From Marchantia polymorpha subsp. ruderalis (taxonomy: Eukaryota; Streptophyta; Marchantiopsida; Marchantiales; Marchantiaceae), in contig AP031354.1 of assembly GCA_037833965.1 (NCBI GenBank), positions 32,838,001 to 32,902,000 on the forward strand: 64,000 nt of DNA, read 5' to 3'. Of this stretch, positions 12,370-22,000 are shown piece after piece. Made by a program: the position numbers and the translations under genes. How positions within the stretch are numbered: position 1 is the first letter of the stretch; every line of letters begins with the position of its first letter. Below the pieces are notes generated by a model. That model saw only the letters and a program-made list of their open reading frames with translations, was not told the origin of the DNA and searched no databases.

Positions 12370-15170
12370 TCGATAACATGATAATGTTTCACTTCTTTCA
12401 CGGAGAAACCTTTATAACACTCTACATTGGTTATGCCAGACTAACCTTACGCAGAATATTAGTAATAAAGTTAATTCTAGAGTTTACGAGACTGTAGCTT
12501 TGTAGATATCTGCAACCTGCCTAGACCACATTGAAAGACCCGGATGTACTTCTATAATATGGTTAATAAAGGTGAGATATGGACATCTCACCGTCCTCCT
12601 GTTGACTCTCTTATTGTCCCATTCATCGACCAGTAAACTGGATACATGGTATGCACCTGCTTGTATAAAAGAATACAATTGATTCGTTGGATTGGCGAGA
12701 TCTCTATGATGAGTTATGTAATTTGAAAACTCAATTTCAGTTTGCGATACTGGTTACTTTCACTCTTTTGAGATTTCTTCTAGTCAAAATTGAATATAGA
12801 TCTTCTACATGAATAGTGTTGCACTGAATAATTAGTCACATCTCCAAATATACTAAGATTGACATAGCTTCGTTGAGCTGAATCATAAGTTTTTTTTTTT
12901 GTTGAAAAAGGAAATATTTGATATGTTAACTCTGTGTAAGTAATTGTGATTTTGAATTTGATTTTGAGTTTTATTCACAAATCATATCACAATTTGAAAG
13001 ACACAAATTTTTTTTAGTGTTATATTAATTGATATATATGAAAAAATAGTATAACTACAATCATTTAAGATTTTTGAACAATCAGAGCACTACTTATATC
13101 ATCAGTTCAACGATAGATTTAAAATTTGTACAATTTGGAGTTTATCATAATATAAATAAATAATATTTTTTGTTTACTGCTACACATTTATTTGATTTAG
13201 TCACTTTAATTAAAAAATCAAATTTTTATGATGATGATAATAAAATAAATATATATATGATTATTGATAAAATTCATAGTAAACGCAATTACAAAAATGA
13301 GTATAGATATTGATGTGACAAAGCAATTGCAAATTGTAGTTTATCTAAAAAAAAATTTAGTATAAGTGAACTCATCTATTGATAATATTTGATTGCAATA
13401 TCAAACAAACTAATTGATGAATGTTTTATATATTTCAATTTTAATTAAAGTTATCATAGAAATTTCAAATTCATATATATTAAAATAAAACAAGTTATCA
13501 AGAAACATTTGAATGCAAATAAATTTTTTCCTGACATCAAAGAGTTTTACAACATAATATAATTGTGACATGATGTGATTTAAAAAGTTTCAATCTTTAA
13601 AATCAAACTCGCATTAATTAATTATATGTATATATAACAATCATATTCAATTGAACATGAAATGACAGAAATTTGAGTAAATACACGCAAAAATCTCATT
13701 TCTGCGTCTTGAAAGTGTGATTTAATTTCTCTATTTTAAATTAAATATTAATTTAAATAAAATTAATATTTTGAAATAGTAATTTAATGAAATAATATTT
13801 TAAATACACTTCATCATATTGTTAAGACTTTTGGTTTCCAGCGATGATATGATGCTATGAAATTAAACATTTACATTCCAAAATAAATCAATCAAATTGT
13901 TATAATAGTTGGTATTAATCATCACAATTTAATGCATCTAAGCAAAGGTAATCAATATTAAAAAACACAATAAGCACTTCATCTTTCTTAGAACTTATAT
14001 ACTCCAGACTTCCAGCACAATCACGTTCTTATGTTTATTTTTCTCAAATAATACTTTAACTTGGCACGACTTGAAATCAATCATCAACTTTTGATGATTG
14101 ATTCATGATTTCATACATTCAAAATATCGGAATCTTTCATATATATATATATATATATATATATGTTTCAGAGATTCAATATATGAAACTCCAAAATTGA
14201 AGTCTTTGTCATTTTCCAAAATTTGAAACTCTAAATTAAGCTAGCAAACAATGAAAGCTCTAAAAAAACAGAGAAAAATAAATTATCTGTTATGAAATGT
14301 ATACTCAAAATAAGTTAAGAACTTGTCATATTACTATAGTATGTGCTTCATGATATTATGATGTTGGTGAACAACTGAATTAAACATTATTGAAAGTTAA
14401 GAAAAGTAGGTTGAAACAACCAAGTTCATCGTATGAATTTGATGTTGAAAAATCATATCTATTTAACGAACCATTCTAATTTAAGTCAATTGTTAATATG
14501 GTAACGTTTGCGTCGAATTATGGATGGCTAGACGATTATGATTGGTCAGTAAAATTTGGATGTAATGCATATCTTCTAAAAAAAAACTAATCTAATATAC
14601 TTATATTTTTTGATATCAATATATGGTATGGAAAATTACATGTTTCGATATCTCTCAACGGTAACTGATTGTGAGTTGAGATGTTTTGTTCCACATCTTT
14701 GAACAAGAGAGTGTAAAATTCAAACTACTTATATTATCAAGATACAAACATAGCTTACTTTGCTAACTGCAATTGTATTGAAGTGCCCGGATTAGTGACT
14801 CTTATTGTGGATTTTCCACTGTCATGCTCAGTTGTGACATGCTTCATAATTTGTCAAGGACATTACTGAGCAGCTTGTTACTCAACATTCTGCTGCATGC
14901 TTGCCTTGTATATATTAGTTTGAAGATTGAAACTATCATTCCATTTAGTTTCAATTCTATTGATGTTAAAAACTCTTGCAACTCAGGAAAGTAAGAAACC
15001 TTGTTTTCGGCATTAGAGACAGACGAAAAACAATTTCAAAAATAAAATAGGGGCGATATGTTGTAAATAACTGGATGATGTATAGTATATGTCTATAAAT
15101 GTCAACTGATAGTGCCATAACTTTCAATCCGTTGTTGTCCGCCATGCATGTGACGCGGTCTTCGGATATG
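12370..15170. other. AT-rich gene-empty stretch with an (AT)n microsatellite
   Basis: Strongly AT-rich sequence with no credible gene. An (AT)n dinucleotide run lies at about 14142-14164. Composition becomes more balanced from about 14750 onwards, approaching the peroxidase relic. Confidence 0.5.
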
Positions 15171-15178
15171 GACTCACA

Positions 15179-15219
15179 TGTATATAGACCAGTCATATTA
15201 TTTGACTGGTCTATATACA
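15179..15219. repeat. Perfect 17-bp inverted repeat
   Basis: Arms 15179-15195 and 15203-15219 (left arm begins tgtatatagaccagtc) are perfectly complementary and separated by a 7-base AT spacer. It lies about 280 bases upstream of the peroxidase start codon. It could be a foldback element core, a cruciform or hairpin site, or a palindromic protein-binding site. Confidence 0.75.
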
Positions 15220-15494
15220 CCGGGAGTGTGTGAGCAGGTTATCACCGTCTTTTTTGGTATCCACTTCTTTCTACTAACAAGCGATATCTGCAATCCTCTT
15301 CTGATCAGTCATCAATGATCATATGGACTCAGCTGTGACCAAATGCTACTCCTGACAAGCAATATTACAAAGTTAACAGGAGAGATTTTTAAAAGCTTCT
15401 GAGGTTTTGACGTAATTGTTCTGTGTAGCTTGTCCGGATCTATTTTTGAGAAACAGAAAAACATTAGGATACGTATGAGAGATGCGAGAGAAAA

Positions 15495-15586
15495 ATGACA
15501 AGAGTTAGTTATTTGCTCCTTATTTCAGTACTTCTGTTGTCTTGTGACCTCGGTAATCGCTCAAATGCACATGGTCAGATCAAGGA
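15495..15586 (+). pseudogene. Class III peroxidase relic, signal-peptide segment
   Basis: From the ATG at 15495 the frame encodes about 30 residues with the layout of a secretory signal peptide: a short basic start (MTRVSY), a hydrophobic core (LLLISVLLLS), then a polar Asn/Ser/Ala-rich region ending HGQIK. The frame is broken at 15587, where a Copia LTR begins exactly with TGTTGG. The rest of the gene continues beyond the retroelement cluster at 22001. Class III peroxidases are secreted haem enzymes of the plant wall, and a signal peptide immediately before the catalytic domain is normal for them. The last 59 bases of this segment are repeated on the far side of the cluster. Confidence 0.7.
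15528..15586. repeat. 59-bp direct repeat, left copy
   Basis: This sequence, part of the peroxidase signal-peptide codons, is identical to 21942-22000 by eye. It abuts the outer end of LTR A. Copia integrases normally duplicate 5 bp, so a 59-bp duplication is anomalous. Confidence 0.85.
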
Positions 15587-15979
15587 TGTTGGAATAATCT
15601 AGCTGTAAGGTTTGTTTCGGTTTCGTCAGTTTGGACGAACACTTTCAGTCTTAGGTGTCGTTTTGAGTTTTCAGATAAACGGGACTCAGTCTGTCGAGTC
15701 CCAGGTCTTTAGGAGGACAGAGTCGTGGTTGTGCGCTCTGATCCGTAGATGTAGGATCGCCGTGGGCAAGCTCCAGGACGTGGGATGGCACGGCCTAGTC
15801 GGGGACTCCGCGATCTCGACGACATGCTTCTGTAATCGCTGAATAAAAGGGCAAGAGAAAACACAAACGCAGCAAGTTGTACGCTGCACAAATCGTCTGT
15901 GTGTTCATCTCTCTTTCTCTGTTCCTTGTTCATCCAGTTCACGCACGAGAGCTTCAGAGAGATTGGGTTGTAGGTTACA
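15587..15979 (+). repeat. Copia LTR A (plus orientation)
   Basis: A 393-bp LTR beginning TGTTGGAATAATC and ending GGTTACA. It is followed by a primer-binding site TGGTATCAGAGC (15982-15993), the usual plant Copia match to the 3' end of initiator methionyl-tRNA. It has the same length as LTRs B and C but the opposite orientation, and by eye differs from them at roughly ten positions. Its internal side does not lead into a normal gag: after the first bases around the gag start the sequence switches to inverted integrase sequence. Confidence 0.9.
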
Positions 15980-16529
15980 CGTGGTATCAGAGCCTAGGTT
16001 GCAATGGGGCAGTGAGATGGCGTTGTACTCCGTGCTCGGCGAAGAACTCTCCAAGCGCGATGGAGGTGAATTCTCCCCCGCGATCTATGCGAAACGTGCG
16101 CAGAGGGTGCTTGGACTCCAGCTCGGCCGCCGCTTTGAACCTCTAGATGCTCGCGGCGGCACCGTCCTTCGACGCCAGCAAGACCACCCACATGAAGCGG
16201 CTGTGGTCGTCCACCATCAGCAGGAAGAACTTCTTTCCTCCTGGTGTTGCCGGTGAGATGGGGCCGCAGAGGTCTGCGTGCACCAACTCCAGCGTCTCCG
16301 TGGCCCGGTACTTGGCCACCTGCGGGAACGGCGCCCGCCGCCGCTTACCAGCGTGGCAAGCGTCGCACACATGCTCCACATGCTCGATCGGAGGCAGGCC
16401 ACGCACCAGCCCGGTACGCGCCATCGTCTTCAGCGCACCAAAGTTTTGGTGCCCGAGACGGTCGGAGCCATCGCCGGCGCCCTTCGGCATCGCACCCTTG
16501 CCCATTGCAACCTAGGCTCTGATACCACG
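15980..16529 (-). mobile_element. Rearranged Copia internal fragment between LTRs A and B
   Basis: Read on the minus strand from LTR B, this begins with a primer-binding site (16516-16527) and the gag start (GKGAMPKGAGDGS). It then jumps at about 16460 into the GAG-pre-integrase/integrase region (LGHQNFGALKTMARTGL through the zinc-finger cysteines to the Asp-containing RIDRGGEF) and ends near 16007. There it is fused to the plus-oriented primer-binding site of LTR A, with a short G-run shared at the junction. Almost all of gag, protease and the 3' half of pol are deleted. The integrase catalytic Asp in RIDRGGEF is intact here, unlike in the longer copy. Confidence 0.85.
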
Positions 16530-16922
16530 TGTAACCTACAACCCAATCTCTCTGAAGCTCTCGTGCGTGAACTGGATGAACAAGGAACAGAGAAAGAGAG
16601 ATGAACACACAGACGATTTGTGCAGCGTACAACTTGCTGCGTTTGTGTTTTCTCTTGCTCTTTTATTCAGCGATTACAGAAGCATGCCGTGGAGATCGCG
16701 GAGTCCCCGACTAGGCTGGGCCATCCCACGTCCTGGAGCTTGCCCACGGCGATCCTACATCTACGGATTAGAGCGCACAACCACGACTCTGTGCTCCTAA
16801 AGACCTGGGACTCGACAAACTAAGTCCCGTTTATCTGAAAACTCACAACGACACCTAAGACTGAAAGTGTTCGTCCAAACTGACGAAACTGAAACAAACC
16901 TAAGAGCTAGATTATTCCAACA
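16530..16922 (-). repeat. Copia LTR B (minus orientation)
   Basis: A 393-bp LTR reading TGTTGG...TTACA on the minus strand. By eye it differs from LTR C at four positions, so B and C are the LTR pair of the nearly full-length element. It also serves as the 5' LTR of the rearranged fragment to its left, since a primer-binding site and gag start follow it at 16527-16490. With LTR A it forms a head-to-head inverted repeat. Confidence 0.9.
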
Positions 16923-16934
16923 AACTCCCCATAA
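16923..16934 (-). promoter_or_regulatory. Polypurine tract of the Copia element
   Basis: On the minus strand TTATGGGGAGTT lies directly before the TGTTGG start of LTR B. Its position and purine content fit the plus-strand priming site of reverse transcription. The same tract recurs before LTR C (21870-21881). Confidence 0.65.
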
Positions 16935-16947
16935 GCTAGCTGTGATC

Positions 16948-19900
16948 TTATTTGACATCCACCATGCCGATGCGTGCGCGGAGCTCCTGGAAATGTGTGC
17001 GTCCGAGGGGTTTGATGAGAATGTCTGCGAGTTGCTCCTCCGTTCTGATGTGCTTGACGCAGATCTTCTTGGACTCGACACACTCGCGGATGAAGTGATA
17101 ACGCACCTCATTGTGCTTGCTCCGATCATGAAAGACAGGGTTCTTGCACAACTGGATGGCTGACTTGTTGTCGATGTAGATGGTGGTGGTGTCACTCTGC
17201 TTCCCGATCATGTCCTCCAGCAAACGGCGTAGCCATGTACCTTGGCATGCCGTTGATGTGGCTGGGATGTACTCCGCCTCGCACGAGGAAAGCGCCACCG
17301 TTTTCTGCTTCTGAGATTGCCAGGTGATCGGGCTGCCACCGAGTGAGAACAGAACGCCGATGGTGCTCTTCCGGTCGTCCATGTCACCAGCCATGTCCGA
17401 GTCGCTAAAACCAATCAGCTCCTGATCGCTGTCCTTGGAATACCTGCATCCATAGCTCCGCATGCCTACGAAGTAGCGGAGAAGATGCTTGACGGCCGCC
17501 AAATGTTCAGTAGTTGGCGCCTCCATGAACCTGCTTACGTAGCCAACGGCAAAAGAGATGTCAGGCCGAGTGTGCACCAAATAGCGCAGACACCCGACGA
17601 TGCTCCAGTAGAAGGTGGCGTCTGTCGCAGGGTTCTTGCTGTCCTTGCTCAGCTTAAGCCGCGGTTCCATCGGCACAAGTGCAGGGTTGCACTCTGCCAT
17701 GCCCGCGCGCTCGAGCAGCTTGGCGGAATACCCACAAAATTACAGTCTCATCTTGTGTGTTGGCTGAAGTGACAATAGTTACATCAAATCCTCGAATATG
17801 CTTAAAAATCTCGAAATGATCTTGTATTTCCGAAAATAATCGTAACAACTACGTTGCCATTGATAATTGAATGGAATTTTTTTGTATTTTGACTGGATAA
17901 GACAAGGTGATGCTGCTCGCATTCTGGCGCACTTCGATGCCGAGGTAGAAGTGAAGCAACCCGAGGTCGCTCATGCGGAAACGCTCCAGCATCTCCTTCT
18001 TGAAGCGCGTGATCTCCTCTGCATCCGCGCCGGTGACGATCAGGTCGTTGACGTACACCCCAAGCAAGAGCCGTGAGCGCCCTTGCCCGCGCTCGTACAT
18101 GACATGCTCTGAAGGGCTGCTAGTGAAGCCCAGCTCCTTGAGCGTGTGGTCGAGCTTCATATTCCACGCATGTGGTGCTTGCCGTAGGCCGTACAACGCC
18201 TTGTGAAGGCGATAGACCTTGTGCTCCTCGCCGGCATGAGCAAAGCCGGGCGGCTGGGCGACGTAGACCTCCTCCAGCAGCTCCCAGTTCAGAAACGCGG
18301 ATTTGACGTCGAGGTGATGCAGCTGCCACCTCTGCTAGGCAGCCACGGCCACAAGCAGCCGCACGGAGTCGAGGCAAGCGACAGGCGCAAAGACCTCGTC
18401 GAAATCGATGCCCTTGCGCTGCACGTACCCCTTGGCGACCAGCCGCGCCTTGTGCTTGACAACTGCGCCGGCTGCGTCCCTTTTTGTGTTGAACATCCAC
18501 TTTAAGCCAATTTGACGATGTCCTACAGGCAGATCAGTGAGCGTCCACGTAACATTCTCCTTGATGGAGTTAAGCTCCTCCATCATCTCCCTCCTCCAGC
18601 ACTCGTGAGGTTCGGCATCAGTGAAGTTCTTCGGCTCGTCGATGAAGAAGAGCCGCTCCGCCTGCCTCAGGACCTCCGCGGCCTTGTCCAGCAGGTCCGC
18701 GACAAGCCTGAACCGATGTGGGCGTGCTGGATCATCCGCATCATCGAGGGTGCTGGCGAAGTCCATCGGTGGCGAGACGAACTTGATTGGCTTGTCCGTG
18801 CTTGCAGGTCCAGCCCTGTCGCGGCAGAGTTTTCTGGCGTGGCAGCGTACTCTGACGAAACTGAACCTGTAGACAGCATGGAGGGAGAGGTGGCAGCGCC
18901 CTCCGATGGCGCTGGGCTTGCAGGTGATGAGGAAGGAGAGGCGGGCCCAGCGGTTGCTGCCCCGTGCAGATGTGCTCCCCCATGCACCATGTACTCCACG
19001 ACGAGCTGTTCAGCGTCGCCGTCGTCTGCTTCTCCGCTCCAATCCCAGCTCGCCCCTTCATCGAACACAACGTATCGGGACACGATGAGCCGGTTAGCCA
19101 CCGGATCGAACAGGCGATACGCCTTGTTGCCTGGTTCGTAGCCGAGGAAGACTGCTTTGACGCTGCGGTCGTCCAATTTCTTCAGTCCTGGGCGGGTGAT
19201 CTTTGCGTGGGCGACACAGCCAAACACGCGGAGGTGATCCACGTATGGCTTGTGCCCGTGCCACGCCTCGTACGGCGTCATCCCGTCCACGCTGCGGGTG
19301 AACGAGCGATTGAGCACGTACACTGCGGTCAGCACCGCCTCCCCCCAGAACCTGTTTGGCACGTTCCTTGCCTTCAGCATGCTCTTTGCCATGCCGACCA
19401 CTATCTAGTTGCGACGCTCCACCATCCCGTTTTGCTCCGGAGAGTACGGGGCAGTGAGGTGGCGTTGTACTCCGTGCTCGGCGAAGAACTCTCCAAGCGC
19501 GATGGAGGTGAATTCTGCCCCGCGATATGTGCGAAACGTGCGCAGAGGGTGCTTGGACTCTAGCTCGGCCGTCGCTTTGAACCTCTGGATGCTCGCGGCG
19601 GCGCCGTCCTTCGACGCCAGCAAGACCACCCACATGAAGCGGCTGTGGTCGTCCACCATCAGCAGGAAGAACTTCTTTCCTCCTAGTGTTGCCGGTGAGA
19701 TGGGGCCGCAGAGGTCTGCGTGCACCAACTCTAGCGTCTCCGTGACCAGGTACTTGGCCACCTGTGGGAACGGCGCCCGCCGCTGCTTACCAGCGAGGCA
19801 AGCGTCGCACACCTGCTCCACATGCTCGATCGGAGGCAGGCCACGCACCAGCCCGGTACGCGCCATCGTCTTCAGCGCACCAAAGTTTGGGTGCCCGAGA

Positions 19901-20393
19901 CGCTTGTGCCAGCGCCACGCCCCGTCGCCATGTCTGACGGACAGGCATACTGGCTGTGCGACCTGCAAAACCACCTTGTACAGACGGTTAGCAGAGTGAG
20001 GTACCTTGGCGAGGAGCCGATCTTGCCGATCCAGAGCGACATGTAGCCGTCGCGGATCGACGAGGTGTAGCCGTTCGCGTCTAGTTGTCCTAAGCTGACG
20101 ATGCTCGTCTTCAGACGTGGGATGAAGTAGACGTCTGTAAGAGCACGATGCTCCCCTCCTCGTACTGTTATCAGCACGGTGCCTCGCCCCTTGATGTCGA
20201 CGACGAAGTTGTCGCCGAAACTCACGGTGCCGTCGACGCTGACGTCCAGATCGGCGAACAGGGCTCGGTTGCCAGTCATGTGGTTAGACGCGCCCGTGTC
20301 CAGGTACCATGCCGCGTTGACCGGCTCGCTCTCGTCGCCAAGCCGCACCCGGGCACGTTCCTCGTTGAGAAACACATGCTCACCGGCCTCCTA
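16948..20393 (-). pseudogene. Copia pol (protease, integrase, RT, RNase H), inactivated
   Basis: On the minus strand, in order: protease with WYLDTGASNHMTG (about 20290); GAG-pre-integrase HKRLGHPNFGALKTM (about 19900) and integrase core (HADLCGPI, then RTYRGAEF where the second catalytic Asp is Tyr, then PEQNGMVERR); RT with KARLVAKGYVQRKGIDFDE and HHLDVKSAFLN; RT active site YVNDLIVTG (about 18040) instead of YVDD; and RNase H with SDSDMAGDMDDRKST and LSSCEAEYI, ending ELRARIGMVDVK at 16948. Breaks: TAG stops at 20391-20393, 19405-19407 and 18335-18337; frame changes near 19.97 kb, near 18.79 kb and at the insert of 17732-17896. The domain order (integrase before RT) makes it Ty1/Copia. It cannot encode active enzymes. 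Confidence 0.9.
17732..17896 (-). pseudogene. rpl5: Mitochondrial rpl5 fragment inserted in Copia pol
   Basis: Between the RT motif ending ASSITLS and the resumption of pol at [10 protein letters not shown] lies about 165 bp of AT-rich DNA foreign to Copia. Its minus-strand frame reads IQKNSIQLSMAT, a TAG stop (17849-17851), then [34 protein letters not shown] and TVILW. This matches my recollection of the C-terminal region of plant mitochondrial ribosomal protein uL5, where the [21 protein letters not shown] block is hallmark. It is therefore a mitochondrial-DNA (or mitochondrial-transcript) fragment, captured by the element or used as filler in break repair. It shifts the pol frame and is non-functional. 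Confidence 0.8.
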
Positions 20394-21452
20394 AGGCTTG
20401 ACAACGAGACCGCACAGCTGCGCGAGGTGGAGCGCGCCCTGCTCGTCATCGGCGCCGCCGGCGTTGTTCTGGATGAGATGCGCATCCTTCCTCTTCTTCT
20501 TGCGACAGTCACGGGCCCAATGTCCCCTCTTGCCGCAGTAGCGACATTCGTCGTCGCGTGTAGGCCCGCCACCGGTCCCAGTGCCGGCGTGGCCCTTGTC
20601 GCGCGCGCCATCGCGGCCGCGACCCTTGTTCCGGTTCTGCTTGCCGGAGGAGTTCCCCCCACCGCCGCTAGAGGGAGCACCTTGGTTCATGCGGGGGCGC
20701 CATTGCTCCTCAGTGAGCAGCAGCTTGCCGCCGCCCGTGTCTTCCTCCTCATCCTCGTCGTCGTGCTCGTCACACATCTTGAGACGACCCGTGAGCTTCT
20801 GGATCGACATGGTGCTGAGATCGAGCAGGCTCTCGATGGAGCGGGCCATCTGCTTGTACTGCTTGGGGACGACGCGCAGGTACTTGAGGATGATCATCTT
20901 GTCGTCGATGGGATCGCCGAGAACCTCAAGCTGCTGGACCAGCTACTGCAGGCGCACCCCGAAGTCGTCGACGCTCTCACCCGGCTTGAACCGGATGGAC
21001 TCGTACTGCTTGCGCAGCACCTGGGCCTTGGACTCGCGTACGCGTTCGGCGCCGACGCGGATCGTCTTGATTGTGTCCCAGGCCTCCTTTGCCGTCTTCT
21101 TGACAGCGAGCATGGGGATCATCTCCTGGGGCACCGCCTCCATTTCCGCGCGATCGTTGTCGTACTCGGCTTCTCCTGTTTCAATCACATCCCACAGATG
21201 TCTCACCTGAAGGATCACGCGCATGAGGAGAGACCACGAGTTGTAGTTTGTGCAGGTGAGGGTTGGCCACTGCGTGCTCGATCCGCCGCCCCCGTCGCGC
21301 CCATAGCGCAAAACGGCGAGCGCGCGCGATGATGACTGCAGCGTCCCGAGCGCCTCCTGCTTCTTCTTCGCCTCCTCAGCAGCGGCTGCATCGCCCTGCG
21401 TCTTGGGGTTGGAGCCATCGCCGGCGCCCTTCGGCATCGCACCCTTGGCCAT
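20394..21452 (-). pseudogene. Copia gag, interrupted
   Basis: On the minus strand gag starts with ATG at 21452, 17 bases after the primer-binding site. It encodes an Ala/Lys-rich N-terminus (MAKGAMPKGAGDGS) and a Copia gag core (TNYNSWSLLMRVILQVRHLW, then DPIDDKMIILKYLRVVPKQY). An acidic and basic linker follows, then a CCHC zinc knuckle CRYCGKRGHWARDC at about 20530. A TAG stop at 20943-20945 splits the core. A second TAG at 20391-20393 separates gag from the protease, which is in the same frame, as expected for a single Copia gag-pol polyprotein. Gag would form virus-like particles that package element RNA. Confidence 0.88.
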
Positions 21453-21464
21453 TGCAACCTAGGC

Positions 21465-21474
21465 TCTGATACCA
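21465..21474 (-). promoter_or_regulatory. Primer-binding site of the full-length Copia copy
   Basis: The minus strand reads TGGTATCAGAGC two bases inside LTR C, complementary to the 3' end of initiator tRNA-Met, the standard minus-strand primer of plant Copia elements. The motif spans about 21463-21474. Confidence 0.8.
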
Positions 21475-21476
21475 CG

Positions 21477-21869
21477 TGTAACCTACAACCCAATCTCTCT
21501 GAAGCTCTCGTGCGTGAACTGGATGAACAAGGAACAGAGAAAGAGAGATGAACACACAGACGATTTGTGCAGCGTACAACTTGCTGCGTTTGTGTTTTCT
21601 CTTGCCCTTTTATTCAGCGATTACAGAAGCATGCCGTGGAGATCGCGGAGTCCCCGACTAGGCTGTGCCATCCCACGTCCTGGAGCTTGCCCACGGCGAT
21701 CCTACATCTACGGATCAGAGCGCACAACCACGACTCTGTGCTCCTAAAGACCTGGGACTCGACAAACTAAGTCCCGTTTATCTTAAAACTCACAACGACA
21801 CCTAAGACTGAAAGTGTTCGTCCAAACTGACGAAACTGAAACAAACCTAAGAGCTAGATTATTCCAACA
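21477..21869 (-). repeat. Copia LTR C (minus orientation)
   Basis: A 393-bp LTR, the 5' LTR of the nearly full-length element, with gag starting just inside it. Four mismatches to LTR B by eye suggest a fairly recent insertion. Outside it lies a second copy of the polypurine tract and the last codons of RNase H, so the element is embedded in a tandem, head-to-tail arrangement. Confidence 0.9.
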
Positions 21870-21941
21870 AACTCCCCATAAGCTAGCTGTGATCTTATTT
21901 GACATCCACCATGCCGATGCGTGCGCGGAGCTCCTGGAAAC
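21870..21941 (-). mobile_element. Truncated 3' internal tail of another Copia copy
   Basis: On the minus strand these 72 bases read ELRARIGMVDVK, stop, spacer and polypurine tract running into LTR C, identical by eye to 16923-16990. It is the 3' end of another Copia copy, cut off at 21941 and joined to the 59-bp peroxidase repeat. No LTR lies outside it, so this end was not made by normal integration. Confidence 0.85.
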
Positions 21942-22000
21942 GTACTTCTGTTGTCTTGTGACCTCGGTAATCGCTCAAATGCACATGGTCAGATCAAGGA
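21942..22000. repeat. 59-bp direct repeat, right copy
   Basis: Second copy of 15528-15586. It restores the peroxidase sequence on the right side of the cluster and continues without a break into peroxidase-like codons at 22001. Confidence 0.85.

Noticed and set aside
15877-16146. Plus-strand ORF with a signal-like start (repeated on the minus strand at 16632 and 21579)
   Set aside because: It is LTR sequence read through the primer-binding site. Its recurrence at all three LTRs shows it is not a gene.
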